From: Methylorubrum sp. B1-46
Lineage (GTDB): Bacteria > Pseudomonadota > Alphaproteobacteria > Rhizobiales > Beijerinckiaceae
Length of the DNA stretch: 64,000 nucleotides
Direction of reading: 5' to 3'
Assembly (NCBI RefSeq): GCF_021117295.1
Contig: NZ_CP088247.1
Coordinates: forward strand, 1,017,501-1,081,500
A program made the position numbers and the translations under genes. This document shows, piece by piece, positions 26,869 through 36,657 of this stretch. Each line of letters starts with the position of its first letter. The first letter of the stretch is position 1. Under the pieces are notes generated by a model. It had not been told where the DNA came from. It saw only the letters and a list, made by a program, of their open reading frames with translations, and did no database searches.

Positions 26869-27029
26869 TGCCGCCGATGCGCCGAAAGGGCGACCTCCCC
26901 CAAAAAATATGCGCCCATTGCGGTCGCCCGTTCGCGTGGCGCAAGAAGTGGGAGCGGGTCTGGGACGAGGTGCGCTACTGCTCCGACCGCTGCCGGGCGG
27001 AGGCGAAGTGCGCGGCGCGTCAGACCTGA
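26868..27029 (+). CDS. DUF2256 zinc-ribbon-like small protein
   Basis: A 53-residue protein too short for most gene calls. It has the DUF2256 pattern: [20 protein letters not shown] with Cys15 and Cys18, then [10 protein letters not shown] with Cys38 and Cys42, a likely four-cysteine zinc site. DUF2256 has no established function. ATG 26868 overlaps the formyltransferase stop as TGATG. The basic, Trp-rich linker suggests nucleic-acid or protein binding, which is only an inference. Confidence 0.85.
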   Translation: MPPMRRKGDLPQKICAHCGRPFAWRKKWERVWDEVRYCSDRCRAEAKCAARQT

Positions 27030-27035
27030 CCACCC

Positions 27036-27615
27036 TCATCCCCCAAGCCCCTCCGGCGTGTCGACATCGAAGATCACCGCCCGATCGGACGGCACTTCCA
27101 GCACGTCGCCGCGCCGTTTCAGGAGCGGCCCGGCGCCGCGGTCGCCGGTCAGCGCGGCGAGGTCGGCAGCGAGGCGGGAGAGGTCGAGCAGAACCGGGTT
27201 GCCGCGGCGCCCGCCGCTCACCGGCACCACCGCCGAGGGGCGCGGCTCGGCCGCCGCATAGGCCGCAATGAGCGCGTCGATATGAGCCGCCTCGATCCGC
27301 GGCATGTCGCCGAGCAGAACCACCGCCGCCTCGGTCTCCGGCGGCAGGGCGGCGAGCCCAAGGCGCAGCGAGGCCGAGAGGCCGGCGGCGGGCTCGAGGT
27401 TCTCGACCAGCGTCAGGTCGAGGCCGGCCAGCGCGGCCCTCACGGTCCCGGCATGGGCGCCCAGGACCGCCACGACAGGCCGCGCTGCCGAGGCCAGGGC
27501 GGCTTCAGCGGCGCGGCGCGCCATCGGCCGGCCGGCATAGGGCGCGAGCATCTTCGGCGCCGGCCCGAACCGGGAGCCGAGGCCGGCGGCGAGGATTACC
27601 GCGCCGATGCGCGGC

Positions 27616-27629
<14 letters not shown>
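27036..27629 (-). CDS. mocA: Molybdenum cofactor nucleotidyltransferase (MocA-like)
   Basis: About 197 residues. The nucleotidyltransferase motif is VILAAGLGSRFGPAPKMLAP (LAAG.G.R.G..K), then LGDMPRI for the metal-binding Asp, and RRGNPVLLD. MocA attaches CMP to molybdopterin to make the cytosine dinucleotide cofactor used by xanthine-dehydrogenase-family hydroxylases; MobA (guanine) is the alternative, but the XdhC genes next door favour MocA. The start is uncertain: GTG 27629 or 27623 both overlap the end of the upstream gene. The end abuts the convergent DUF2256 gene (6 bp). Confidence 0.82.
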
Positions 27630-28626
<997 letters not shown>

Positions 28627-28630
28627 GGTC

Positions 28631-29347
28631 TCAGCGCCCCGCCGCCGCGTCGCGGTCCGCTGTTCGACCCTTGCGCAGGATCGCGACGAGCTGAGCGAGG
28701 ATCGACAGCGCGATCTCGGCCGGCGAGACCGCGCCGATATCGAGCCCGATCGGCGCGTGGATCCGGCCGATCGCCGCCTCGTCGAACCCCGCCTCCCTGA
28801 GGCGCTCCACGCGCTTCGCATGGGTCTTTCGCGATCCCAGCGCCCCGATATAGGCGCACTCCGCCCGCAGCGCCGTCATGAGCGCCGGGTCGTCGATCTT
28901 GGGGTCGTGCGTCAGGGCCGCCAAAGCCGTGTAGGCGTCGAGCGGCCCGATCTCGCGAAGCGCGGCGTCCGGCCATTCGGCGATGAGGCGCACGCCGGGA
29001 AACCGCTCCGGACTGGCGAAGGCGGTGCGCGGATCGATCACCGTGAGGTCGAGGCCGAGCTGGCTCGCGAGCGGCACCAGCGCCTGAGAGATGTGCACCG
29101 CGCCGACCACGACGAACCGCACCGGCGGCGCGTGGACGGCGACGAAGACGGAGCGCCCGTCGAGCCCCTCGCCGAGGCCGCTCCTGCCGCTGCGCAGGCG
29201 CTCGCGCAGCAGGGGCCCGAGCGGGTCGGCGTCGATCTCGGCGGCGCGCACGAGACGCTGGCTGCCATCCTCGGGATCGGTGACGATCAGGGCCGGGCGG
29301 CGCGCCGCGCGCTCCGCATTGAGGGCCGACAGGGTGTCGAGGCGCAT
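28631..29347 (-). CDS. XdhC-family protein, C-terminal (Rossmann) domain only
   Basis: A 238-residue protein with the XdhC_C domain: FVVVGAVHISQALVPLA, LTVIDPRTAFA, YTALAALTHDPKIDDPAL and AYIGALGSRKTHAKRV. XdhC binds molybdenum cofactor and supports its sulfuration and insertion into molybdenum hydroxylases. The usual full-length XdhC also has an N-terminal CoxI domain, which here is a separate gene at 29567-29890. The start is ATG 29347 (MRLDTLSALNAERAARRPAL); ATG 29422 is an in-frame alternative. Confidence 0.87.
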   Translation of the reverse strand: MRLDTLSALNAERAARRPALIVTDPEDGSQRLVRAAEIDADPLGPLLRERLRSGRSGLGEGLDGRSVFVAVHAPPVRFVVVGAVHISQALVPLASQLGLDLTVIDPRTAFASPERFPGVRLIAEWPDAALREIGPLDAYTALAALTHDPKIDDPALMTALRAECAYIGALGSRKTHAKRVERLREAGFDEAAIGRIHAPIGLDIGAVSPAEIALSILAQLVAILRKGRTADRDAAAGR

Positions 29348-29427
29348 GGTGGTCTCGGTCAAGAGATTCAGCAAATCGGGGATCGACGCGAAAGCCGGCG
29401 GAGCCCCGCGACCTTCGTCCAACTCAA

Positions 29428-29539
29428 GCCCTCGTCCTGAGGTGCCGCGAAGCGGCGTCGAAGGTTCTTCCAGGGACCGGGCGGGATCGGGAGGATCCTT
29501 CGAGGCCTCCGCGTCGCGCCGGCACCTCAGGATGAGGGC
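29428..29539. repeat. Palindromic repeat, family C, between the two XdhC genes
   Basis: The left arm GCCCTCGTCCTGAGGTGCCG (29428-29447) pairs with the right arm at 29520-29539 at 19 of 20 positions, and inner arms (CGAAGCGGCGTCGAAGG with CCTTCGAGGCCTCCGCG) continue the stem. A related element is at 36441. This is a common type of Rhizobiales intergenic palindrome. Confidence 0.75.
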
Positions 29540-29566
29540 GTGGAGGGGAAGATCACCGGGCTCGGC

Positions 29567-29890
29567 TCAATCGATGCGTTCGACGAAGACGCGGATGCGG
29601 CCGCCGCAGGAGAGCCCGGCCCGCCACGCGGTCTCGTCGGCGACACCGAATTCCAAGGTGCGGGGGCGCCCGTCCTCGATCACGTCGAGCGCCTCGGTGA
29701 TGACCTCGCCCTCGACGCAGCCACCGGAGACCGAGCCGAGAAAGCGGCTGTCGCCGTCGATGACGAGGTGGCTGCCGACCGGGCGGGGCGCCGAGCCCCA
29801 GGTCTCGATCACGGTGGCGAGCGCGACCGCGCGCCCCTCCCGCCGCCAGCCCTCGGCGGCGCGCAGGATATCGTCCTCGGTGGAGAGCAT
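29567..29890 (-). CDS. XdhC/CoxI-family protein, N-terminal domain only
   Basis: A 107-residue protein equal to the CoxI/XdhC_CoxI domain: EDDILRAAEGWRREGRAVAL, TVIETWGSAPRPVGSHLVID, GSVSGGCVEGEVITEAL and GLSCGGRIRVFVERID. It ends where the domain normally ends, and the XdhC_C domain follows 219 bp downstream on the same strand. Both halves keep their motifs, so they probably work together as a split XdhC in molybdenum cofactor insertion. Confidence 0.87.
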   Translation of the reverse strand: MLSTEDDILRAAEGWRREGRAVALATVIETWGSAPRPVGSHLVIDGDSRFLGSVSGGCVEGEVITEALDVIEDGRPRTLEFGVADETAWRAGLSCGGRIRVFVERID

Positions 29891-30072
29891 GGGCTTCCCG
29901 TCCTGAATAGCGCGGTTCCGCCGCCCCCGACCGTCCCGTCACGGGAGAGGTAGGCGTGCGAGGCAGGGATGCCAACCGTTTCCGCAATGCGGCTAACGGA
30001 GGCGCTTGCCAGCCAGAAAGGCGGACCTCATCAAGGTCCGGCGATTTTTCGGCAACCGGACGAGGGCGTGGT

Positions 30073-31185
30073 GTGACGAAGCGGAGCGCGTGGGCAATCC
30101 TTCTCACCGTCGCGCTCGCGGGCCCCCTCGCGGCCGCCGAGCCGCTGAAGATCGGGCTCGCCGTCCCCCTGAGCGGGCCCGATGCCGGGTTCGGCCAGGG
30201 GGCGCGGCTCGGCGCCGAGCAGGCGGTGGCCGAGATCAACCGCGCGGGCGGGGTGGTGGGCCGAAAGCTTCAGCTCGTGGTGCAGGACGATGCCGCCGAT
30301 CCGAAACAGGCGGCGGCGATCGCCCGTCGCTTTGCGGGAAGCGGCGTGCGCTTCGTCATCGGCCCGCTCACCTCGGGGGCGAGCGCGGCGGCGAGCCAAG
30401 TCTACGAGGAGACCGGCATCCTCTCGGTGACGCCCGGTGCGACCTGGGCCCCGCTGACCCGCCGCGGCGCCGGCCTGCTGTTCCGGCTCTCGGGTAGCGA
30501 CGCGCAGCAGGGCGCGCTCGGCGGGGCGCTTCTCGCCGAGCGGTTCCGCGGCAAGCCGGTCGCTATCGTCCACGACAAGACCAGCTTCGGCCGCGGTCTC
30601 GCCGACGAGGCCGCCCGTGCCCTCAAGGCTCGCGGTGGGGGGGAACGCTTGTTCGAGGGCGTTTCCCGCGACGACCGCGAGTCCGCCGCGCTCGTCGCCA
30701 AGCTGCGGGCGCTCGGGATCGAGGCGATCTATTTCGGCGGCCTGGCGGCGCCGGCTGCAAGCCTGATCCGGGCCATGCGCGAGGCCGGCCTGACGACAAC
30801 CATGATCGGCAGCGACGGCCTGCTCGACAAGGACTTTGCGCAAGCTCCCGGCGCCGAGGGCACGCTGATGACAGTCCCGGCCGCGCCGCCCCGCCTGCCC
30901 GAACCGAGGGGCACGAAGACGCCGCGGGGGCCCGAGGCCGACCTGTTCGCCAGCCCGGCCTACGCGGCGGTGGAGGTGATGCGGCAAGGCATCGAGGGCG
31001 CACGCTCGACCGAGCCGGCCAAGGTTGCGGCCACCTTGCGTGGCGGCGCCCCGCTCCGAACCGTTCTCGGCGAGGTGGCGTTCGATGCGGGCGGCGATCT
31101 CGTGAAGCCGCCCTTCATCGTCACGGCGTGGCGCCGGCTCCCCGACGGGCGGCTCGACTTTGCCGGCAATGAAAGCTCGCCATAG
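30073..31185 (+). CDS. Branched-chain amino-acid-type ABC transporter substrate-binding protein
   Basis: A 370-residue periplasmic-binding protein, LivK/type I fold. GTG 30073 gives a short Sec signal peptide (VTKRSAWAILLTVALAGPLAAAEP, cleavage after AAA). The mature N-terminus LKIGLAVPLSGPDAGFGQGA and GPLTSGASAAASQVYEETGI are diagnostic. No permease or ATPase gene is adjacent, so it is an orphan; the ligand (amino acid, amide or aromatic acid) is not predictable. It is divergent from the XdhC N-domain gene. Confidence 0.87.
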   Translation: MTKRSAWAILLTVALAGPLAAAEPLKIGLAVPLSGPDAGFGQGARLGAEQAVAEINRAGGVVGRKLQLVVQDDAADPKQAAAIARRFAGSGVRFVIGPLTSGASAAASQVYEETGILSVTPGATWAPLTRRGAGLLFRLSGSDAQQGALGGALLAERFRGKPVAIVHDKTSFGRGLADEAARALKARGGGERLFEGVSRDDRESAALVAKLRALGIEAIYFGGLAAPAASLIRAMREAGLTTTMIGSDGLLDKDFAQAPGAEGTLMTVPAAPPRLPEPRGTKTPRGPEADLFASPAYAAVEVMRQGIEGARSTEPAKVAATLRGGAPLRTVLGEVAFDAGGDLVKPPFIVTAWRRLPDGRLDFAGNESSP

Positions 31186-31511
31186 GGGTGTCACGCGGCG
31201 GTTTGCGCCGGAAAATCCCGCCTGCGGTCGAGCTTAGGCGGTCATTCCGCGGCGGATATTCTTGCACAAACCGCCTCAGACGCTTAAGTCGCAGGCTTGG
31301 TGCCCTTCGCGAAACGCCCGTCGTGCCGCTTGCTCGGCCGAAGGGGGGACTCCCCGATCCGGGAGTTTCGCGAAAGGCGCCCGACGCCCGGCATCGCTGA
31401 CGCCTCTCGTCCCGAGCGGATCGGACCCGCAGCGCCGCGCGTTTCGCACAATAGACCGATTTTGGATTTGCCGGAGCGCCCTGTGCAGGCAGCCCGGCCG
31501 GAGACAGGTGC
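31186..31511. other. Intergenic region before infA with an inverted repeat
   Basis: 326 bp with no convincing gene. TTCGCGAAAC at 31306-31315 and GTTTCGCGAA at 31365-31374 form a perfect 10-bp inverted repeat, and each arm contains the self-palindrome TTCGCGAA. It should hold the infA promoter. Confidence 0.4.
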
Positions 31512-31787
31512 ATGGCGAAAGAGGAATTGATGCAGTTCGACGGCTTGGTCGTCGAGATCCTGCCGGACGCGCGCTACCGGGTGCAGCTCGACCAAGGCCA
31601 CGAAATCGTCGCCTACACGGCCGGCAAGATGAAGAAGAACCGCATCAAGACCCTGGCCGGCGACCGCGTCACCGTCGAGATGTCCCCCTACGACCTCGAA
31701 AAGGGTCGCCTCGTGTTCCGCCACAAGGACGAGCGTTCCGGTCCGCGTCCGCCCCAGCGCGGCGGTCAGCAGTTCCGCCGCCGCTAA
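31512..31787 (+). CDS. infA: Translation initiation factor IF-1
   Basis: Small ribosomal A-site protein that acts with IF-2 and IF-3 in initiation. The S1/OB-fold sequence is intact: [20 protein letters not shown], then [20 protein letters not shown] and [20 protein letters not shown]. At 91 residues it exceeds the usual 72 by a basic C-terminal tail ([17 protein letters not shown]), a form seen in Rhizobiales. It is followed 41 bp later by an insertion sequence. Confidence 0.96.
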   Translation: MAKEELMQFDGLVVEILPDARYRVQLDQGHEIVAYTAGKMKKNRIKTLAGDRVTVEMSPYDLEKGRLVFRHKDERSGPRPPQRGGQQFRRR

Positions 31788-31813
31788 GAGCGGCGGACAG
31801 CCCTTCGTTTTTT
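31778..31813 (+). terminator. Terminator-like hairpin overlapping the infA stop
   Basis: CCGCCGCT (31778-31785) pairs perfectly with AGCGGCGG (31789-31796) over AAG, and a T6 run follows at 31808-31813. The 11-nt gap between stem and T-run makes it imperfect. Confidence 0.45.
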
Positions 31814-31875
31814 GATCGAGCCTGCTAAGAACCTATCTCGCTAGGCGCTGAGGCTCGGCGCCCTAGTTTGTCGGG

Positions 31876-32328
31876 ATGACCGAGCCTCGCAAGCGCCGCC
31901 CGAGCAAGCCGTCAGTTCTGGACGACGGCTATCGCCTGCCCGACGATCTGTGGGCGCGGATGGAGCGCTTGCTGCCTCCACGTCCGCCTCATCCTCTGGG
32001 CTGTCACAACCCGCGGACGCCCGATCGCAAGGCGATGGACGCGATCCTGTTCGTGCTGCGCACCGGATGCCAGTGGAACGCCCTGACCGCCACCGGGATC
32101 TGCACCTCTTCCTCGGCCCATCGCCGGTTCCAGGAGTGGACGCAGGCCGGGGTGTTCGAGGCGTTCTGGCGGGAGGGCCTGCTGGCCTACGACGATCTGG
32201 TCGGGATCGACTGGACGTGGTTGTCGCTGGATGCAGCCATGGGCAAGGCGCCCCTGGGTGGGGGAAAAAACCGGCCCCAACCCGACCGACCGCGGCAAGC
32301 GCGGGGTCAAGCGCTCGGTGCTCACTGA
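31876..32328 (+). CDS. IS5-family transposase, upstream frame (ORF A)
   Basis: A 150-residue frame holding the transposase N-terminal domain (DUF4096-like: LPDDLWARMERLLPP, RKAMDAILFVLRTGCQWNAL, FQEWTQAGVFEAFW) and the first catalytic Asp in GIDWTWLSLDA. It loses the family sequence after a G5A6 run (32260-32270) and ends 58 nt later in unrelated sequence. The remaining domain continues in ORF B, which is in the +1 frame relative to this one. Confidence 0.85.
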   Translation: MTEPRKRRPSKPSVLDDGYRLPDDLWARMERLLPPRPPHPLGCHNPRTPDRKAMDAILFVLRTGCQWNALTATGICTSSSAHRRFQEWTQAGVFEAFWREGLLAYDDLVGIDWTWLSLDAAMGKAPLGGGKNRPQPDRPRQARGQALGAH

Positions 32329-32728
32329 CGGACGCGGCGTCCCGATCAGCGTCGTCATCGCGGGCGCCAACGTCAACGACCATCTTCTCATGGGTGAGAC
32401 CTTGGACGCCGTACCCGTCGCCCGGCCCAAACCGACCAGACGCTCGCCCCTGCACCTGTGCCTCGACAAGGGATACGACTACGCCACCTCCCGGACCTTG
32501 GTCGAGGAGCGCGGCTTCACCCTCCACCTGCGCCGCCGAGGCGAGGAGATCCACGCCAAACGCCACCGCGGGGCCAAGGCGCGCAGATGGGTCGTCGAGC
32601 GCGCCCACGCTTGGCTCAACCGCTTCCGTGGCATCCTCATCCGCTGGCCCAAAAAGCCCCGGAACTACCGAGCCCTCGTCCACTTCGCCTGCGGGATCAT
32701 CGCCGCTCAACAAACCCTACCGGAATAG
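32231..32728 (+). CDS. IS5-family transposase, downstream frame (ORF B)
   Basis: Continues the DDE domain: TGPNPTDRGKRGVKRSVLTD, the second Asp in LCLDKGYDYATS, and the catalytic Glu in RRWVVERAHAWLNRFRG. It can join ORF A only by a +1 (or -2) shift or slippage at the G5A6 run. It ends 4 bp before the right inverted repeat boundary. Whether the pair makes an active fusion or the reading frame is simply broken cannot be decided from one copy. Confidence 0.85.
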   Translation: MQPWARRPWVGEKTGPNPTDRGKRGVKRSVLTDGRGVPISVVIAGANVNDHLLMGETLDAVPVARPKPTRRSPLHLCLDKGYDYATSRTLVEERGFTLHLRRRGEEIHAKRHRGAKARRWVVERAHAWLNRFRGILIRWPKKPRNYRALVHFACGIIAAQQTLPE

Positions 32729-32773
32729 GTTCTAAGCGGCGCCCCATAGGGCACCGCCCAAAACTCCCAAAAA

Positions 32774-35023
32774 TTACTTCCCGAACCGCTCGAACTTCGG
32801 GAAGCTGCGGGTCATCAGCGTGCCGGCATCGGAGCGGTGGCCCATCCACTTCTCCAGCATCGCGCTTTGAGCGAGCCGCGCCTGGCCCGAGCCGTCGCGC
32901 CAGGGCAAGCCCTCCGCCAGGGTGAAGACGCAGGCATCCGCGAGCTGGCTCTGGCGGCAGCGCTGCAGGCGCACGCCCTTGCCGCGACCGAGTTCCGTCA
33001 CCTCGGAGGCCGGGAAGACCAGCATCAGCTTGTCGGAGGAGCAGACGGCGATGTGGTCGCCCTCGGCCGGCACCAGCAGCACCGCGCTCGCCCCCTCGTC
33101 GAGGCCGAGGATCGCCTTGCCCTTGCGGGTGTTGGCGACCAGTGCGTCGGACGGCGCGATGAAGCCGCGCCCGTCCGAGCCGGCGATCAGCAGCTTGCTC
33201 TCGGGCTTGTAGGGCAGAGCGGCCACGATCTCGGTGCCGTCGTCGAGATCGACCATCAGCCGCACCGGATCGCCAAAGCCGCGCCCGCCGGGCAGCTTCG
33301 AGGCTTCGAGGGTGAAGACCTTGCCGTTCGAGGCGAGCAGCAGGATCTTTGCCGTGGTCTCGCTGAGGAAGGAGACCTTCAGGGTGTCGTCGCCCTTGAA
33401 GGCCACACCCGACAGCTCGGTCACGTGCCCCTTGAGCGCGCGGATCCAGCCCTTCTCGGACAGGATGACGGTGATCGGCTCGCGCTCGACCATGGCGGCG
33501 GTGAAGTCGATGCCGGCGGTGTCCGGCGGGTTTTCCAGGGTGGTGCGCCGCTTTCCGAGTTTCGTCTCCGGCCCGAACGTCTTCTTCACCGCGCGGATCT
33601 GCTTAGTGATCTCCGTCCACTGGAGCTTCTCGGAGCCGAGCAGCGCCTCGATCCCCTCCTTCTCCTTGGTGAGTTCCTCGAACTCGCGCTTCAGCTCCAT
33701 CTCCTCGAGCTTCCGGAGCGAGCGCAGGCGCGTGTCGAGGATGGCGTTGGCCTGGACCTCGGTGAGTTCGAACCGGGCCATCAGGGAAGCCTTCGGGTCG
33801 TCCTCCTCGCGGATGATGCGGATCACCTCGTCGAGGTCGAGATAGACGATGAGTAGGCCGCCGAGGATTTCGAGGCGCCGTTCGATCTGGCCGAGGCGGT
33901 AGCTCGAGCGGCGCTGCAGCACGACGCGGCGGTGATCGACCCATTCGCGCAGGCACTCGGCGAGCCCGATGACGCGGGGGACGACCCCGCCGACCAGCAC
34001 GTTGAGATTGAGCGGGACCCGCGCCTCCAATTCCGAGAGCCGGAACAGCGATTCCATCAGCATCACCGGATCGACCGAGCGCGAGCGCGGCTCCAGCACG
34101 ACACGCACGTCCTCGGCCGACTCGTCGCGCACGTCGGCGAGCAGCGGCAGCTTCTTCTCCTGGAGCAGGTCGGCGAGCTTCTCGATGAGGCGGGCCTTCG
34201 GCACGCCGTAGGGGATCTCGGTGACGACGATGTTCCAGGTACCGCGCCCCTGCTCCTCCTTGGCCCAGCGGGCGCGGACGCGAAAACCGCCGCGGCCGGT
34301 GCGGTAGGCCTCGCGGATGGTCTCGGGCGTATCGATCAGGATGCCGCCGGTCGGAAAGTCCGGTCCCTGCACGAAGGTGCAGAGCTGCTCGGACGTCGCC
34401 TCGCGGTTCTGGATCAGGTAGAGCGCCGCGTCGCAGAGTTCGGCGGCGTTGTGCGGCGGGATCGAGGTCGCCATGCCGACCGCGATGCCCTGGCTGCCGT
34501 TGGCGAGAAGGTTCGGGAAGGCCGCCGGCAGGACGACGGGCTCCTCCTTCTCGCCGTTGTAGGAGGGGCGGAAATCGACCGTGTCCTCGTCGATCCCGTC
34601 GAGCAGCAGCCGGGCGACCTCGGTCAGCCGCGCCTCGGTGTAGCGGTAGGCCGCCGGTCCGTCGCCGTCGATATTGCCGAAATTGCCCTGGCCATCGACC
34701 AGGGGGTAGCGCTGGGCAAAATCCTGGGAGAGGCGCACCAGCGCGTCGTAGATCGCCTGATCGCCGTGGGGGTGGAAGTCACCCATCACGTCGCCGACGA
34801 TCTTCGCGCACTTCTTGAAAGCCGAGGTCGGGTCGAGCCGCAGCAGGCGCATGCCGTAGAGGATGCGCCGGTGCACGGGCTTGAGGCCGTCGCGGGCATC
34901 GGGCAGCGCGCGCTGCATGATCGTGGAGAGCGCATAGGCATAGTAGCGCTCCTCCAGCGCCGTCTTCAGCTCGACGCTCTCGATGCCATCGCTCGGCGGC
35001 GGCAGGACGGGCTGGCCCATCAC
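32774..35023 (-). CDS. parC: DNA topoisomerase IV subunit A
   Basis: Type IIA topoisomerase subunit that cuts and rejoins DNA during chromosome decatenation, partnered with ParE (not in the window). The 749 residues cover the winged-helix/tower core and a C-terminal beta-propeller. The N-terminus [38 protein letters not shown] and the catalytic Tyr in [12 protein letters not shown] are present. ParC rather than GyrA is inferred because the propeller lacks a GyrA box (QRRGGKG); [15 protein letters not shown] and [13 protein letters not shown] are typical of ParC in Rhizobiales. It ends 39 bp after the insertion sequence on the opposite strand. Confidence 0.95.
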   Translation of the reverse strand: MMGQPVLPPPSDGIESVELKTALEERYYAYALSTIMQRALPDARDGLKPVHRRILYGMRLLRLDPTSAFKKCAKIVGDVMGDFHPHGDQAIYDALVRLSQDFAQRYPLVDGQGNFGNIDGDGPAAYRYTEARLTEVARLLLDGIDEDTVDFRPSYNGEKEEPVVLPAAFPNLLANGSQGIAVGMATSIPPHNAAELCDAALYLIQNREATSEQLCTFVQGPDFPTGGILIDTPETIREAYRTGRGGFRVRARWAKEEQGRGTWNIVVTEIPYGVPKARLIEKLADLLQEKKLPLLADVRDESAEDVRVVLEPRSRSVDPVMLMESLFRLSELEARVPLNLNVLVGGVVPRVIGLAECLREWVDHRRVVLQRRSSYRLGQIERRLEILGGLLIVYLDLDEVIRIIREEDDPKASLMARFELTEVQANAILDTRLRSLRKLEEMELKREFEELTKEKEGIEALLGSEKLQWTEITKQIRAVKKTFGPETKLGKRRTTLENPPDTAGIDFTAAMVEREPITVILSEKGWIRALKGHVTELSGVAFKGDDTLKVSFLSETTAKILLLASNGKVFTLEASKLPGGRGFGDPVRLMVDLDDGTEIVAALPYKPESKLLIAGSDGRGFIAPSDALVANTRKGKAILGLDEGASAVLLVPAEGDHIAVCSSDKLMLVFPASEVTELGRGKGVRLQRCRQSQLADACVFTLAEGLPWRDGSGQARLAQSAMLEKWMGHRSDAGTLMTRSFPKFERFGK

Positions 35024-35141
35024 TCACTCCACATCGTCAGTTCACTCCGGGCGCCGACCCTGCGTCGGCGTCCGCCACCGTTCTCCGTCTTGACGGGTCA
35101 CGGTGCCTCTCGAAACGCACCAGAACATAACACGAACACGG

Positions 35142-35882
35142 TCAACTCTGGCCAGTGCCGAGTGCGACGAATCGTGCGCGTTCCTGCGGCGTGTCTTGCG
35201 CCCGTGGGCGCCAGACATGCTGATCGAGGAAATACCCCGTCAAGGTAAACCCCTCCCGAACGTCGCCGGCGTCGGGCGTGCGCCAGCCGCTGCCGGGCTG
35301 GTCGCGGTCGCGCAGGAAGGGTGGCAGCGCCAGCAGGCGATCGCGAAACGGCTCGCCAGCCGAGGCGCTGACCGCGCGCCCGCTCTTCGGGGACACGTAG
35401 ACCAGGGCGTCGTTGGCGCCTGTGGCCGCGCAGTGGGAGAGGTCGAGACCGAAGCCGAGCCCCGCAAGCAGCGCCAGTTCGAACCGCACCATCAGCGCGG
35501 GCGCGATCTCGGGATCGTCGAGATGGCCGATCAGCACCTGTGCCGCCGCGTAGAGGTCCGGATGCGGGTCGCGCTCAGGGAGAAGCCGCAGCAGCGCCGA
35601 GAGATGCGCGACACCGTAGAGCGCCAACCCCGAATCCATCAGCCGCGAGGCGTTCATGTTCAGCGGCTCGACGGCGTAGGAGCCGAGCGCCCCGTCGAGC
35701 CGCGCCCGCCACGTGGCGCGCAGCGTGTTGCCGGGCTGAAGCATCGGCTGCATCCGCCGCGAGCGGCCGCCATGAACGAGCCCGAGATGGCGTCCGTGCT
35801 CCGGCGTCATCAGTTCGAGCACGATCCCGGTCTCGCCGTGCTTGCGCAGGCCGATCACGAGGCCATCGTCGGTCCATTGCAT
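35142..35882 (-). CDS. recO: DNA repair protein RecO
   Basis: Recombination mediator that anneals strands and helps load RecA with RecR. It is 246 residues from ATG 35882 (MQWTDDGLVIGLRKHGETG), the normal length. The N-terminal OB fold is followed by the family segments VLELMTPEHGRHLGLVHGG and FELALLAGLGFGLDLSHCAA. The longer frame from 35996 adds non-family sequence. It lies 118 bp upstream of parC in the same direction and is divergent from a lipoprotein gene. Confidence 0.93.
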   Translation of the reverse strand: MQWTDDGLVIGLRKHGETGIVLELMTPEHGRHLGLVHGGRSRRMQPMLQPGNTLRATWRARLDGALGSYAVEPLNMNASRLMDSGLALYGVAHLSALLRLLPERDPHPDLYAAAQVLIGHLDDPEIAPALMVRFELALLAGLGFGLDLSHCAATGANDALVYVSPKSGRAVSASAGEPFRDRLLALPPFLRDRDQPGSGWRTPDAGDVREGFTLTGYFLDQHVWRPRAQDTPQERARFVALGTGQS

Positions 35883-36010
35883 GGAAGAGAGATAGTCATT
35901 CCGAGGCCGGAACGGGACTGCTTTGCACGCCGAAATCGGGGTGCGATGGCGAATCCATTTCCCGCCCTGATCGAAACCGCTAAGCTTTTCCCGCAATGGG
36001 AGATTCGGCG

Positions 36011-36403
36011 ATGGTCGGGCGGCGCGGCGGGGTGGTGCTGGCGATGGTCCTCACGGTTGGCGGCTGCACCGCGGCCGCCGCCCCGCCTTCGCCCTCCGCC
36101 TCCACCGGCACCCTCCGCGAGCGGATCGCGGCTTTGGCCTTGCGTCAGGTCGCCTTCGGCTCGGTCTCGCTGATTCCGGTGCGGTTCGCGCACAGCCGCA
36201 TCGCCGGCCCGTTCGAGGATGGCGGCCGCCAACTCACCTGCGTCTCGACCCGGATGAGCGGCCGCACCTTCGGCAAGCCGGAGCGACCGAAGCTCGTGGT
36301 GCGGGAGGAGGCCGGCGCCCTCACCGTCCTGCGCGACGAGGAGGAAGTCTGCGAGGGGCACCGCAGCGAGCCGTTTCCGGAGCTGGATTCGCCGGGGGGT
36401 TGA
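36011..36403 (+). CDS. Hypothetical lipoprotein
   Basis: A 130-residue protein with an N-terminal lipoprotein signal: a basic start (MVGRRGG), a hydrophobic core and the lipobox-like VGGC, cleaved before the Cys. The mature protein has an Ala/Ser/Pro linker followed by a domain with two further cysteines (LTCVSTRMSG and EEVCEGH). ATG 36011 has GGGAG 8 nt upstream and is preferred to ATG 35996. No family is recognised; the position divergent from recO does not suggest a function. Confidence 0.65.
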   Translation: MVGRRGGVVLAMVLTVGGCTAAAAPPSPSASTGTLRERIAALALRQVAFGSVSLIPVRFAHSRIAGPFEDGGRQLTCVSTRMSGRTFGKPERPKLVVREEAGALTVLRDEEEVCEGHRSEPFPELDSPGG

Positions 36404-36440
36404 GCGCCTGGCTGCCTGAAGCGCTTGGAAAACGCCTCGC

Positions 36441-36570
36441 TCCTCATGCCGAGGTGCCGAGCGAAAGCTCGGCCTCGAAGCCCCCCGGAACGGCCGCTCC
36501 CACGGAACGGGTGCCGTTGAAACGGGGCGGCGTGCTTCGAGGCTGCTGGCGTATCTCCTCAGCATGAGGA
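36441..36570. repeat. Palindromic repeat, family C, second copy
   Basis: TCCTCATGCCGAGGTGCC at the left pairs with TCCTCAGCATGAGGA at the right (36556-36570), and inner arms GGCCTCGAAG and GTGCTTCGAGGC continue the stem. It resembles the element at 29428. Confidence 0.65.
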
Positions 36571-36657
36571 TTGTTGGAGACGCCAGTCCAGTTCGGTCAA
36601 ACAGGCCGCGACACCGGGGTTGCGCACGCGCACGCAAAAATGGTCCCTTCCGGCCTG

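Larger units (their letters stand above)
31829..32732 (+). mobile_element. IS5-family insertion sequence, 904 bp, TAA target duplication
   Basis: The ends are inverted repeats: GAACCTATCTCGCTAGG on the left and, read inward from the right, GAACCTATTCCGGTAGG, matching at 14 of 17 positions. The element is flanked by TAA at 31826-31828 and 32733-32735, a 3-bp duplication of the TNA type used by parts of the IS5 family. It carries two overlapping transposase frames. It sits between infA and parC and breaks no gene. The duplication and the near-intact ends suggest a fairly recent insertion. Confidence 0.9.
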
